Notes: generated by a model not told the origin, from the sequence alone. 64,000 bases of DNA from DASVRA01 sp036388855 (GCA_036388855.1 DASVRA010000010.1:62001-126000); one strand, 5' to 3'. Shown: positions 27,396 to 36,373, counted from the stretch's first letter. Numbers and translations: made by a program.

Positions 27396-27743
27396 GTGAG
27401 CGCGCAACAGGACCGTTTCCTCGCGAACTGGGTCTCCCAAGCGCGCAAGGGCGTGTTGGAGCTTCTGGTCATGTCGGCGCTCCAGGAGCGGGAGTTCTAT
27501 GGATATGAACTGGTCGAATACGTTGCGCGGCAGGCCTGCCTCAGCGTGAGCGACGGAACGCTGTATGCGATCCTGGCGCGTCTCGACGCCGAAGGGCTCT
27601 TGAAGACGCGCTGGGAAACGCCTTCCCGGGGCCCCGCCCGCAAATATTACTCACTCACCGAGCGAGGTGAGGAGATCTTGGCTGCGATGCGACGCGAATG
27701 GACGGCCATTGTCATGGGCGTCTCGGGGGTCGGTTCGCAATGA
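27396..27743 (+). CDS. PadR-family transcriptional regulator
   Basis: A 115-aa winged-helix repressor of the PadR family. It shows KGVLELLVMSALQEREFYGYELVEYV, then DGTLYAILARLDAEGLL with the recognition helix, and GPARKYYSLTERG in the wing. The GTG start is at 27396. The next gene overlaps its stop (ATGA). In many bacteria PadR sits in front of a DUF1700/HAAS membrane protein, as here, and is thought to control that module. GC content drops relative to neighbouring genes. Confidence 0.9.
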   Translation: MSAQQDRFLANWVSQARKGVLELLVMSALQEREFYGYELVEYVARQACLSVSDGTLYAILARLDAEGLLKTRWETPSRGPARKYYSLTERGEEILAAMRREWTAIVMGVSGVGSQ

Positions 27744-28309
27744 ACCTCAACGATCCTCGCGCCCGTGCGCGCTGGCGCGCCTTCGAGCATCGCGCTCGCC
27801 TCGCACTGGTGGATGCGCGTCCGTCGGTGCGGCGAAGCCTGCTCGCTGATCTCAGGGCGCATGTGACGGAAGCACTAGCGCGGGAAGCGCCCGAGGTGAG
27901 CGAGGCAGAGCGGATCGAGCGCGTGCTCGTCCGTGTCGGCGATCCAGTTCGATTTCTGCGTCCGTTGCTCGAAGATGCGTCGCGCGCAACCGCTGCGCGA
28001 CGCGAGCGCGTGCGGCCGTTCGCGATGGCGGCCACGACGATCCTATCGGCCGCCCTTGGCATCGCGTTCATCGCCTTCGGCGGCGGCGCGCTCGCCTGTC
28101 CGCGCGGCGTCGGCCTGTTTCAATTCGGCGCGGACGAATACCAGATCAGATTGTTTTGCGGCGCTTCGGCTGGTGCGCCGTTGGGTGCGCCCTGGCTGCC
28201 CATCGCAAGTATTGTCGCGGGTGCGCTGCTGTTAGGCCTGTGCTGGCGGAGCGCTTTGCGCGTGCAAGCCGCGCTGTTGCTAAGGAGGAGCGCCGATGAC
28301 ACGGAATGA
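27740..28309 (+). CDS. HAAS/DUF1700-like membrane protein
   Basis: A 189-aa protein. The N-terminal ~100 residues are a charged helical domain (SLLADLRAHVTEALAREAPEVSEAERIERVLVRVGDP) resembling the HAAS/DUF1700 regulatory domain found with PadR. Two predicted membrane helices follow (PFAMAATTILSAALGIAFIAF and WLPIASIVAGALLLGLCW). ATG 27740 overlaps the PadR stop. It overlaps the CPBP gene by 14 bp. It is probably a membrane sensor or adaptor of this cassette; its biochemical role is unknown. Confidence 0.7.
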   Translation: MNLNDPRARARWRAFEHRARLALVDARPSVRRSLLADLRAHVTEALAREAPEVSEAERIERVLVRVGDPVRFLRPLLEDASRATAARRERVRPFAMAATTILSAALGIAFIAFGGGALACPRGVGLFQFGADEYQIRLFCGASAGAPLGAPWLPIASIVAGALLLGLCWRSALRVQAALLLRRSADDTE

Positions 28310-28988
28310 CGACGTCGCCAAGCGCTGGCTCTGGCTGTTTCCTTTCGAGCTGGCGCTGTTCGCTGCTGTTTTCTGGGGCGACAAGGCCGGGCTCGTCCCC
28401 GTGTCCAAGACTCCGTTCTTGTTCCTTATCGCTTGGGCATCGCTTCTGATTCGTCGCCAGACTTGGCGGTCGGTCGGGCTCACCTTCGGCAGGCGCTGGT
28501 TGTCGTTAGTGGGGGTCGGGATCGTGGCCGGGCTCATATTCTGGGGGTTTGAATATTACGTCGAGAACCCCCTCTTCCGCGCTTGGTTCGGCGTGCATCC
28601 TGACCTGAGCGACTTCAAGGACATCGTTGGCAATCTGCCGGCCTTGTTGATCATATTGATCCTGAATCTGGTCTTGGCCGGGTTCGGGGAAGAGATGGTC
28701 TGGCGCGGCTACGCGGTTTCCCGCACCGCGGAGATCCTCGGGAGCGGGCGTTTCGCGTGGGCCATCGCGATCGTTGGGGTGAGCGTCGCGTTCGGTCTCG
28801 CGCACGCTTACCAGGGCGAAGCTGGAGTCGCTCAGGCGGCGGTGCAGGGCGCGCTGCTGGGCGCGCTGTATCTCGCGACCGGTCGCAATCTTGTCGCGCC
28901 GATCATTGCCCATGTGACCGCGAACACATGTGACTTCATCCTGATCTATCTCGGCATTCATGTCGGGCTTGGTGGCGCTCCCGCGTAG
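28296..28988 (+). CDS. CPBP-family intramembrane metalloprotease
   Basis: A 230-aa polytopic protein of the CPBP/Abi (CAAX protease and bacteriocin-processing) family. Active-site motifs are GFGEEMVWRGY (EExxxR), VAFGLAHAYQG (His) and PIIAHVTANTCDF (His/Asn). There are about seven membrane helices. It is the last gene of the PadR cassette. Members act in prenyl-protein processing, bacteriocin self-immunity or anti-sigma cleavage; the substrate here is unknown. It is convergent with metC, 26 bp away. Confidence 0.88.
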   Translation: MTRNDDVAKRWLWLFPFELALFAAVFWGDKAGLVPVSKTPFLFLIAWASLLIRRQTWRSVGLTFGRRWLSLVGVGIVAGLIFWGFEYYVENPLFRAWFGVHPDLSDFKDIVGNLPALLIILILNLVLAGFGEEMVWRGYAVSRTAEILGSGRFAWAIAIVGVSVAFGLAHAYQGEAGVAQAAVQGALLGALYLATGRNLVAPIIAHVTANTCDFILIYLGIHVGLGGAPA

Positions 28989-29014
28989 ATGTTCGTCCTG
29001 CGCGGGGCGTCAGC

Positions 29015-30163
29015 TCAGGCGGAGCGGACGAGCGCCTGGCGCAGGTCGGCGATCAGGTCTTGCGGGTCTTCCAGGCCGATGTGCAGGCGGATCAGTTCGC
29101 CGTCGAACTCGGGCTTGTGCGCGCGGCGGAGCAGCATGTCGCGGCAGGGGACGGCGAGGCTCTCGAAGCCGCCCCAGGAGACGCCGATGCCGAACAGCTC
29201 CAGCGCGTCGAGGAGGCGGAGCGCGCGGGGGTGGTCGCCGTCAAGGACGAAGCCCAACAGACCGTTGGCGCCGCTGAAGTCGCGGCTCCAGAGGACGTGG
29301 TCCGACCCCTGCGGCAAGGCTGGGTGCAGCACCTGGAGCGCCTCGGGCTGGGCCAGCAGCCACTTCGCCACCTCAAGAGCGCTCTCGCCGTGCCGGTTCA
29401 GCCGCGTCGGCAGGGTACGCAGGCCGCGCAGCATCAGCCAGGCGTCGTCGGGCGAGACGTACCAGCCCATGTCGTCGGCGCCCGCCGCGATCTCGCGCGC
29501 CAACCGCGCGTCCCGTACCGCGACGGAGCCGCCGAACACGTCGGAATGGCCGCCGACGTATTTGCTCAGCGCCTGGATGCTGATGTCGATGCCGTGCTCC
29601 AGCGGCTTGAACAGCAGGCCCGCCGCCCAGGTGTTGTCGATCAGGGTCAGCACGCCCCGCTCGCGCGCGGCCGCGGCGATGGCGGGCACGTCCTGGATTT
29701 CGAAGGTGAGGGAGCCCGGCGACTCCAACAGGATCAGGCGCGTCTTCTCCGTCGCCAGCCGCAGGAGTTCCTCAGCCGTGGCGCGGGGCGGATAGAAGCG
29801 GGCGCCGACGCCGTAGCGCTTAAGGAACCGTTCGCAGAACCGGCGGCTGGGGCCGTAGACCGCGTCGGTGACCAGCACCTCGTCGCCCGCCCTCAGCAGG
29901 GCCAGCAGCGGCATGGTCACCGCCGCAAGCCCCGTGGGCGCGAGGAACACCCGCTCGGCCCGCTCGAGTTCCGCCAGCGCCTTGGCGAGCGCCTGCTGCG
30001 CCTGCAGGCCCGAGATGCCGTAGACCGGCCCCGGCCGCTCGTCGAACAGCTCGGCGGCCGTGGGCATCAGCACCGTGGTCGCCCGCTCGATCGGGGGGTT
30101 GACGCCGCGCCGTTGGCTGGAGCGGCGGGTGGCGGACCGGATCAGGCGGGTGGAGTCGTCCAT
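29015..30163 (-). CDS. metC: Cystathionine beta-lyase (MetC-type PLP enzyme)
   Basis: A 382-aa PLP fold-type I enzyme of the Cys/Met metabolism family. The Schiff-base Lys is predicted as Lys201 in SIQALSKYVGGHSDVFGG. The PLP-binding LIDNTWAAGLLFKPLEHGID and the start TRLIRSATRRSSQRRGVNPPIERATTV (first part of the family N-terminus) point to cystathionine beta-lyase. It converts cystathionine to homocysteine, pyruvate and ammonia. It begins one base after sseA ends, suggesting a sulfur-metabolism operon. Confidence 0.9.
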   Translation of the reverse strand: MDDSTRLIRSATRRSSQRRGVNPPIERATTVLMPTAAELFDERPGPVYGISGLQAQQALAKALAELERAERVFLAPTGLAAVTMPLLALLRAGDEVLVTDAVYGPSRRFCERFLKRYGVGARFYPPRATAEELLRLATEKTRLILLESPGSLTFEIQDVPAIAAAARERGVLTLIDNTWAAGLLFKPLEHGIDISIQALSKYVGGHSDVFGGSVAVRDARLAREIAAGADDMGWYVSPDDAWLMLRGLRTLPTRLNRHGESALEVAKWLLAQPEALQVLHPALPQGSDHVLWSRDFSGANGLLGFVLDGDHPRALRLLDALELFGIGVSWGGFESLAVPCRDMLLRRAHKPEFDGELIRLHIGLEDPQDLIADLRQALVRSA

Positions 30164-30164
30164 A

Positions 30165-31001
30165 TCAGGCTCCCGTCACGACGGGGGTGTCGGCGCGGGC
30201 GCCCCACTCGGTCCAGGAACCGTCGTAGATCGCGGTCTCCCAATGGCCGAGCCGCGCCAGCGCCAGCGCCAGGATACCGGCGGTCAGGCCCGAGCCGCAG
30301 GTGGCGATGACCGGGTGCCCGGCCTCCACGCCCGCCTGCTCGAACCGCGCCGCCAGCGCCTCCGGCGGGCCCAGCCGCCCGGCTTCCACGAGTTCGGCGA
30401 ACGGCAGGTTCAGCGCGTGCGGCATGTGGCCGGAGCGCAGGCCCGCGCGCGGCTCCGGCGCTTCGCCGCGGAAGCGCGTCGGTGAGCGGGCGTCGAGCAG
30501 CTGCGTCCGATGCTCCAAGGCCCGGCGCACCTGCTCCAGGTCGCGCACCAGCTCGGGGCGGAAGCGGCTGCTGAACACCGCCGGCTGCGCGGGAGCGGCG
30601 GGCCCGATCTCGACCGGCCGCCCTTGCGCGCGCCATAGCGGCAGCCCCCCGTCCAGCACATACACCGCGTCATGGCCGAACAGGCGGAAGGTCCACCAGG
30701 CGCGCGGGGCGGAGAACAGGCCTTGCTGGTCGTAGACCACCACGGTGTCGCCGTTTTCGATGCCCAAGGCGCCGGCCTGCTCCGCGAACTGCTCCGGCGG
30801 CGGCGCCATGTGCGGGAGATCGGTCGAACGGTCGGCGACCTCATCGATGTCGAAGAACCGCGCGTCCGGAATGTGGGCGGCTGCAAAGCCTTCCCGGGCG
30901 CCGGCGGGATCGCCCGGCATCCGCCAGGTGGCGTCGAGCACCTTGACCCTTGGGTCGCCGGGCCGGTTGGCGAGCCATTGTGTGGACACGAGCGGGCTCA
31001 T
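30165..31001 (-). CDS. sseA: 3-mercaptopyruvate sulfurtransferase (tandem rhodanese)
   Basis: A 278-aa protein with two rhodanese domains. The active-site Cys235 lies in VIATCGSGLTAG, which matches the CGSGxTA loop of mercaptopyruvate sulfurtransferases rather than the thiosulfate rhodanese loop. The N-terminal inactive domain contains VYDQQGLFSAPRAWWTFR. ATG 31001 (MSPLVSTQWLA) is the family start; the frame continues 24 codons upstream. It is co-directional with metC. Together they may handle cysteine-derived sulfur. Confidence 0.92.
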   Translation of the reverse strand: MSPLVSTQWLANRPGDPRVKVLDATWRMPGDPAGAREGFAAAHIPDARFFDIDEVADRSTDLPHMAPPPEQFAEQAGALGIENGDTVVVYDQQGLFSAPRAWWTFRLFGHDAVYVLDGGLPLWRAQGRPVEIGPAAPAQPAVFSSRFRPELVRDLEQVRRALEHRTQLLDARSPTRFRGEAPEPRAGLRSGHMPHALNLPFAELVEAGRLGPPEALAARFEQAGVEAGHPVIATCGSGLTAGILALALARLGHWETAIYDGSWTEWGARADTPVVTGA

Positions 31002-31099
31002 GCCGGTCCTATAGCCGCTTTGGTCAGGCTTGCATCCACGGGCGAGCTTGTGCTGGCGCGGCGCACGCCGCATCTAGGCCGCGCCCGCAGGAGCGCCGC

Positions 31100-31957
31100 G
31101 TGACGCAGCCCAACGCCATCGTCGAAGTCTCCGCCCCCGGCGGCGCGCCAGTGCGGATCGGCAACGCGCTGCGGCTCAGCGTGATCGCCGGCCCTTGCCA
31201 GATGGAGAGCCGTCGGCACGCGCTGGAGACGGCGGGGGCGCTGAAGGAGATCGCCGGCCGGCTCGGGATCGGGCTGATCTACAAGACCTCTTACGACAAG
31301 GCGAACCGCACCTCCGGCGCCGCCGCGCGGGGGATGGGGCTCCAGGCCGCGTTGCCGGTGTTCGCCGAAATCCGCGAGACGCTGGGCCTGCCGACGCTCA
31401 CCGATGTCCACGAGATCGAGCACTGCGCGCCGGTGGCGGAAGCCGTGGACGTGCTGCAGATCCCCGCCTTCCTCAGCCGCCAGACCGACCTGCTGGTGGC
31501 GGCCGCCAAAACCGGCCGAGCGATCAACGTCAAGAAGGGCCAGTTCCTGGCCCCTTGGGACATGCAGAACGTGGTCGCCAAGGTCACCGGCGCGGGCAAC
31601 CCGAACGTGCTGGCCTGCGAGCGCGGCGTCTCGTTCGGCTACAACACCCTGGTCAGCGACATGCGCGCCCTGCCGGTGCTGAAGGCGATCGGCTGCCCGG
31701 TGGTGTTCGACGCCACCCATTCGGTGCAGCAGCCGGGAGGGCAGGGGACCGCCTCGGGCGGCCAGCGCGAGTTCGTGCCGGTGCTGGCGCGCGCGGCGGT
31801 GGCGGTGGGCGTGGCCTGCGTGTTCCTGGAGACCCACCCCGACCCCGACCATGCGCCGTCGGACGGGCCGAACATGGTGCCGCTCGGCGAGTTCGAGGCG
31901 CTGCTCGCCGAACTCCTGGCCTTCGACGAACTGGCCAAGCGCAGCGCGGCCGCCTGA
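31100..31957 (+). CDS. kdsA: 2-dehydro-3-deoxyphosphooctonate aldolase (Kdo-8-P synthase)
   Basis: KdsA condenses phosphoenolpyruvate and arabinose-5-phosphate to Kdo-8-phosphate for the LPS inner core. Motifs are VIAGPCQMES, YKTSYDKANRTS, LQIPAFLSRQTDL, INVKKGQFLAP and FDATHSVQQPGG. Cys33 in AGPC is the residue that marks metal-dependent KdsA enzymes; the metal-independent E. coli type has Asn there. GTG 31100 with a nearby AGGAG gives 285 aa, the normal length. It is divergent from sseA. Confidence 0.95.
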   Translation: MTQPNAIVEVSAPGGAPVRIGNALRLSVIAGPCQMESRRHALETAGALKEIAGRLGIGLIYKTSYDKANRTSGAAARGMGLQAALPVFAEIRETLGLPTLTDVHEIEHCAPVAEAVDVLQIPAFLSRQTDLLVAAAKTGRAINVKKGQFLAPWDMQNVVAKVTGAGNPNVLACERGVSFGYNTLVSDMRALPVLKAIGCPVVFDATHSVQQPGGQGTASGGQREFVPVLARAAVAVGVACVFLETHPDPDHAPSDGPNMVPLGEFEALLAELLAFDELAKRSAAA

Positions 31958-31963
31958 GCGGCC

Positions 31964-33121
31964 ATGCCGCTCGTCCCTGGCAACTGGAGCGGCCGCCAGG
32001 TAAGGGCGGCCCTGGCCGTCTTCCTCGTGGCGCTGCTGCTGGCCGCCGCGTTCGTGTTCCGCAAGGACATCCTGCGGACCGCGCTCGACCCCAAGGTCCC
32101 GTTCCAGACCTATGACCCGCCGCCCGCGCCCGATTACGGCAAGGCCTCCGCCTGGGCGCTGCTGCCGGGGCGCGAGGCGCCGGTCTACCAGGGCGCCCCG
32201 CCGGTGGACGTCTTCTTCATCCACCCGACCACCTTCAACGGCGGCGCCGAGTGGAACGGCCCGGTCAACCACCCGCGCGCCGACAAGGTGCTGAACCGGG
32301 TGATGATCCCCAACTACGCCGGTCCCTACTACCGCGTGGGGCGGGTGTTCGCGCCCCGCTACCGCCAGGGCAGCCTCTACACCCAGCTGACCGGGCGCGA
32401 GGACGCGCGCGAGGCGCGGCGGCTGGCCTACGAGGACGTGCGGGCGGCGTTCGGCTTTTATCTCCAGCGTCTGAGCGGAGATCGGCCGTTCCTGATCGTC
32501 GGCGTCGAGCAAGGGGCTTCGATCGGCGCCCGCTTGCTGAACGAGGCAGTCGCGCCCGACCCGGCGCTGCGCCGCCGCCTGGTCGCGGCGCACCTGATCG
32601 GCGCCATCGCGCCGGCGGACGCGTTCGGCCCCCGCGCGCCGGTTCCCGCCTGCGCCGCGCCCGCGCAGCCCGGCTGCGTCCTCGCCTATCTGGAAGCGCC
32701 GCCGGAGGACGACGCCCGGGCCGAACGGCTAAGGCGGCGGGCGCTGGTGTGGAACGACGCCGGACGGCTGGAGCCGCTGGGCGAGCGGGCGGCGCTCTGC
32801 GTCAACCCGCTGCTGGGCGCGGCCACGGAACGCCCCGCCCCGCCGGTCGCCAACCTCGGGGCGGTGAACGCCGCCAACCTCGAGTGGGGGCTGCGGCCCG
32901 CGTTCCTGCCGCATCAGGCGGGCGCCCGCTGCCGCGGCGGCATCCTGGAAGTGACCGCGCCGAAGTCGCCGACGCTGAAGCCCGCGAACGGCTGGATCGA
33001 GCGGTCGAAAGCGCCGCAATTCAACCTGTTCTATGCCGATCTTGAAGCAGATGCGCTGCGCCGGGCGCGGACTTGGCTGAGCGCCAGTAGTCAGCCCGCT
33101 GTGGTCCAGACGGAGCGATAG
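31964..33121 (+). CDS. DUF3089 family protein with altered nucleophile elbow
   Basis: A 385-aa protein with one N-terminal membrane anchor (AALAVFLVALLLAAAFVF) and a DUF3089 alpha/beta-hydrolase-like domain. Family marks are PVDVFFIHPTTFNGG and NRVMIPNYAGPYYRVGRVFAPRYRQ (its first part). The nucleophile elbow, usually GHSQG, reads VGVEQGAS, so Glu182 replaces the Ser. It is therefore probably catalytically inactive or uses another residue. It starts six bases after kdsA. Its last 31 bp overlap the convergent glycosyltransferase gene. Confidence 0.75.
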   Translation: MPLVPGNWSGRQVRAALAVFLVALLLAAAFVFRKDILRTALDPKVPFQTYDPPPAPDYGKASAWALLPGREAPVYQGAPPVDVFFIHPTTFNGGAEWNGPVNHPRADKVLNRVMIPNYAGPYYRVGRVFAPRYRQGSLYTQLTGREDAREARRLAYEDVRAAFGFYLQRLSGDRPFLIVGVEQGASIGARLLNEAVAPDPALRRRLVAAHLIGAIAPADAFGPRAPVPACAAPAQPGCVLAYLEAPPEDDARAERLRRRALVWNDAGRLEPLGERAALCVNPLLGAATERPAPPVANLGAVNAANLEWGLRPAFLPHQAGARCRGGILEVTAPKSPTLKPANGWIERSKAPQFNLFYADLEADALRRARTWLSASSQPAVVQTER

Positions 33122-34155
33122 ACCTCCACGATCGCGTGGGCTTCGGCTTCGATGCTGTGGCGGGCCAGCACCGCCTCTCGGGCGCGTCCTCCCATGGCTT
33201 CCGCCGCCGAGGGGTTCGCCATCAACGGCTCGAGAGCGGCCGTGAACGCATCGGCCTCTCCCGGCGCGACCAACACGCCCGTGACGCCGTCTTCGACCAC
33301 CACCTCGGCGGCGCCCGCGCGTGTGGCGACCAGGGCGGCGCCCGAGGCCATGGCTTCCAGGAGGGTCAGGCCGAAGCCTTCGTTGCGCGAAGCGAAGGCG
33401 TAGATGCGCATCCGGCCGAACCAGACGGGCAGATCCTCGGACGGCAGTTCGCCCAGGAAACGTATGCGAGCGGACAGGCCGGCGCCGGCGATCCTTGCCT
33501 TCAGAGCGTCGGCGAAACCTTGCTCCTCGGGCGTGACCTGCCCGACGATCACGCCGGTGAAGTCCGGGTGGCGCGGGAGCAGGCGAATCAGCGCCTCGAC
33601 GAACACGTCCACGCCCTTCTGCCGCCGCACCCGGCCGAAGCAGCCGATGCCGAAGCGGCCGGGCAGGCCGGTTTCTCGCCAGGCCGCCTCGCGGTTGGCG
33701 GGCGGCCGGTAAAGCCCGGTGTCGACGCCGTGGTGGATCACCGTCGTCGTGACCTTCAGATAGGCGGCGGAGGCGGCGCTGGTGGCGATCACCGCGTCCA
33801 TGCGGGCGATCAGCCAGCGGGTCAGCGCCTTGTGCCGGCGCTGGGCCGCGGAGGTGAACACCAGCTTCAGCCGCCAACCCAGCGCCTTGAGCAGCAGGCC
33901 GACGATCATCTCGTCGTTGCGCCGCGCGTGCCAGACGCGGGGGCGGCCGTCCGGCGGCGGCAGGACGCGCAGGCGCAGGAGATCGGGGAAGGCGAGGGGA
34001 GCGACGCCCTGCGGCCTGTGGCCACCGATCCAGGCGGCCTCGACCAAACCGGCGATGCGGGGGGCGACGGCGCGGTTGGTGGCGGTGACACCCGACCAGC
34101 GGGCGTGCAGGTTGGGGATGATCACCTCCAGCCGGCGCAGGCGATCCTGGTCCAT
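33091..34155 (-). CDS. lpcC: LPS core glycosyltransferase (LpcC-like, GT4)
   Basis: A 354-aa GT4 glycosyltransferase similar to the mannosyltransferase LpcC of rhizobial LPS core synthesis. Signature segments are PNLHARWSGVTATNRAVAP, RVWHARRNDEMIVG, LVFTSAAQRRHKALTRWLI and VIHHGVDTGLYRPP. The GT4 donor-site motif is ASRNEGFGLTLLEAMASG. The specific sugar is inferred from the LpcC resemblance. It lies eight bases downstream of recG on the same strand and near kdsA, so Kdo synthesis and core assembly cluster here. Confidence 0.88.
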   Translation of the reverse strand: MDQDRLRRLEVIIPNLHARWSGVTATNRAVAPRIAGLVEAAWIGGHRPQGVAPLAFPDLLRLRVLPPPDGRPRVWHARRNDEMIVGLLLKALGWRLKLVFTSAAQRRHKALTRWLIARMDAVIATSAASAAYLKVTTTVIHHGVDTGLYRPPANREAAWRETGLPGRFGIGCFGRVRRQKGVDVFVEALIRLLPRHPDFTGVIVGQVTPEEQGFADALKARIAGAGLSARIRFLGELPSEDLPVWFGRMRIYAFASRNEGFGLTLLEAMASGAALVATRAGAAEVVVEDGVTGVLVAPGEADAFTAALEPLMANPSAAEAMGGRAREAVLARHSIEAEAHAIVEVYRSVWTTAG

Positions 34156-34163
34156 GCCGCGCT

Positions 34164-36230
34164 CTAGTCGGTGTCGGCGCCGGGGCGCCAGTCGAACAGC
34201 TCCATCAGCACCTTAGCAGCCTGGCCGCGGGCGGCGGCAAGTTGGGGATCGCGGCCGAGCAGCAGGCGGGCGTCGTCGGCGGCGGTGGCGATCAGTTCCC
34301 GGTGGGCGAACGGGTCTGCGAGGCGGTAGGCGGGGAAGCCGGACTGCTTCAGGCCCAGGGGATCGCCCCCGCCTCGCAGCTCCAGGTCCTTCTCCGCGAT
34401 CAGGAAACCGTCGTCGGTCTGGCGCAGGATGTCCAGCCGCTGCTGGGCGACGGCCGACAGCGGCGGGTCGTAGAGCAGGACGCAGGCGCTCTCCCGCTGC
34501 CCCCGGCCGACGCGGCCACGCAGCTGGTGCAGCTGGGCCAGGCCGAAGCGCTCCGCCTGCTCGATGACCATGATCGAGGCGTTCGGGACGTTGACCCCCA
34601 CCTCCACCACCGTGGTGGCGACCAGCACCGAAACCTTGGCGTCGGCGAAGTCGCTCATCACCGCGTCCTTTTCCGCCGGGGCCATACCGCCGTATACCAG
34701 TCCGACCGAGGGGCCGATCCAGCGGCGCAGGTCCTCGGCGCGACCCTGGGCGGCGGAGAGATCGGACTCCTCGGACTCCGCCACCAGCGGGCAGATCCAG
34801 AAGGCCTGCGCGCCGCCGCGCACGGCGGTGCGCAGCCGCTCGACCACCTCGCGCAGGCGCGGCTGGGGCACGGCGCGGGTGGCGACGGGGGCGCGGCCCG
34901 GCGGTTTTTCGGTGAGGCGGGAGACGTCGAGGTCGCCGTGGACCGTCAGTTCCAGGGTGCGCGGGATCGGGGTGGCCGACATGGCCAGCAGATGCACCGA
35001 GGCGCCCTTGTCCTGCAGCCGCTTACGCTCGTTGACGCCGAAGCGGTGCTGCTCGTCGATCACCGCCAGCGCCAGCGCCCGGAACGCCACATCCTCTTGG
35101 AACAGGGCGTGGGTGCCGACCGCCACCGCCGCCGTTCCGGAAGCCAGCGCGCGCAGCTTTTCGGCGCGCGCGGCGCCCTTGTCGCGGCCGGTCAGCAGCA
35201 CCGCCTGCACGCCCTGGGCGCGCAGCGGGCCCTCGACCGTCTCGTAGTGCTGGCGGGCGAGGATTTCGGTGGGGGCCATCAGCGCCGACTGTAGTCTGGC
35301 CTCGGCGGCGTCGGCGGCGGCGAGCATGGCCACCACGGTCTTGCCCGAGCCGACATCGCCCTGCAGCAGCCGGCTCATCCGCTCGCCCGAGGCGAGGTCG
35401 CCGCGCACCTCGGCCAGCGCCATGATCTGCGAGCCGGTCAGCCGGAAGGGCAGGTCGCGCTCGACCGCCTCGGAAATCCGCCCCGAGGGGATCGCCGGCG
35501 CGGGCTGCTGGCGACGGCTGAGCTTGCGCCGCGCCAGGGCCAGCTGGTGGGCGAACAGCTCATCGTAGGCGAGGCGGCGCCGGTGCGGGGCGTGCAGCGA
35601 CACGTCGGCTTCCGACTCCGGTTCGTGCAGGCGCCGCAGCGCCTCGCGCCAGGGCGGCATGCGTTCGCGCGCCAGCCAGGGGCCGTCCTGCCATTCGGGC
35701 AGCTCGGGCGCGCGCTCCAGCGCCTCCAGCGCCAGCTTGCGCACCTGGCGCGAGGCCAGGCCCGCCGTCTGGGGATAGATCGGTTCGAAGGCGGGGATCT
35801 CGTCCGCGCGCTCGGCCGGCAGGATGTAGTCCGGGTGAGCGATCTGGCGCTCCCCGTTGAATTCCTCGACCTTCCCCGAAACCACGCGCCACGCGCCCAC
35901 CGGGTGCTGGCGCTGCAGGCTGTCGCCGAAAGTGCGGAAGAACACCAGCGAGACGAAGCCGGTCTCGTCGGCGGCGCGGATGCGGTAGGGCGTCCCCTTC
36001 TTCCGCGCCGGCAGGTGGGCGTCGATGCGCACCTTGAGGATGTGGGTCTCGCCCTCGCGCGCCTCGGCCACTCGCGCGCAGGTGCGCCGCACCACCGAAT
36101 GGGGCGCGGTGAACAGCACGTCGCGCACCAGAGGGCCCGCGACCTTCTCGACCAGCGGCAGCAGCTTCGGCCCCACCCCCTTCAGCAAGGCGGTGGGGGC
36201 GAACAGGGGAAACAGAATCTCCGGCCGCAT
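34164..36230 (-). CDS. recG: ATP-dependent DNA helicase RecG
   Basis: RecG remodels stalled replication forks and branch-migrates recombination intermediates. The 688-aa protein has an N-terminal wedge (OB) domain, Walker A GDVGSGKT, the DExx box AVIDEQHRFGV, motif III LLAMSATPIPRTLELT and QLRGRVGRG. ATG 36230 (MRPEILFPLFAPT) gives the normal start; the frame continues 16 codons upstream. It is divergent from the type II secretion operon. Confidence 0.95.
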   Translation of the reverse strand: MRPEILFPLFAPTALLKGVGPKLLPLVEKVAGPLVRDVLFTAPHSVVRRTCARVAEAREGETHILKVRIDAHLPARKKGTPYRIRAADETGFVSLVFFRTFGDSLQRQHPVGAWRVVSGKVEEFNGERQIAHPDYILPAERADEIPAFEPIYPQTAGLASRQVRKLALEALERAPELPEWQDGPWLARERMPPWREALRRLHEPESEADVSLHAPHRRRLAYDELFAHQLALARRKLSRRQQPAPAIPSGRISEAVERDLPFRLTGSQIMALAEVRGDLASGERMSRLLQGDVGSGKTVVAMLAAADAAEARLQSALMAPTEILARQHYETVEGPLRAQGVQAVLLTGRDKGAARAEKLRALASGTAAVAVGTHALFQEDVAFRALALAVIDEQHRFGVNERKRLQDKGASVHLLAMSATPIPRTLELTVHGDLDVSRLTEKPPGRAPVATRAVPQPRLREVVERLRTAVRGGAQAFWICPLVAESEESDLSAAQGRAEDLRRWIGPSVGLVYGGMAPAEKDAVMSDFADAKVSVLVATTVVEVGVNVPNASIMVIEQAERFGLAQLHQLRGRVGRGQRESACVLLYDPPLSAVAQQRLDILRQTDDGFLIAEKDLELRGGGDPLGLKQSGFPAYRLADPFAHRELIATAADDARLLLGRDPQLAAARGQAAKVLMELFDWRPGADTD

Positions 36231-36306
36231 GGGGGCCAGCATAGCGCGACGAGAGGCCAGCCGCGCACGCTCATCCAAACGCGGGCGCGGCCCGTTTCAT
36301 CAAACA

Positions 36307-36373
36307 GAGACGGAAAGCCGCCAAACCCCGGCGCCGTCTCGCAATTGACCGCGCCGCCGCGAAGGCCGAAACT
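36307..36373 (+). promoter_or_regulatory. Inverted repeat and candidate promoter upstream of gspE
   Basis: A 7-bp inverted repeat (GAGACGG 36307-36313, CCGTCTC 36334-36340) encloses a second short stem (36317-36320 with 36329-36332). It lies just before TTGACC (36345-36350), which is followed after 17 bp by GAAACT (36368-36373). This could be the T2SS operon promoter with an operator, or leader structure of divergent recG. The -10 match is weak. Confidence 0.3.

Noticed and set aside
27225..29010. Possible tRNA-Arg-targeted genomic island (27250-28988) with attachment repeats
   Set aside because: No integrase, and the only similar stretch near 28990 matches the tRNA 3' end too poorly to call an att site.
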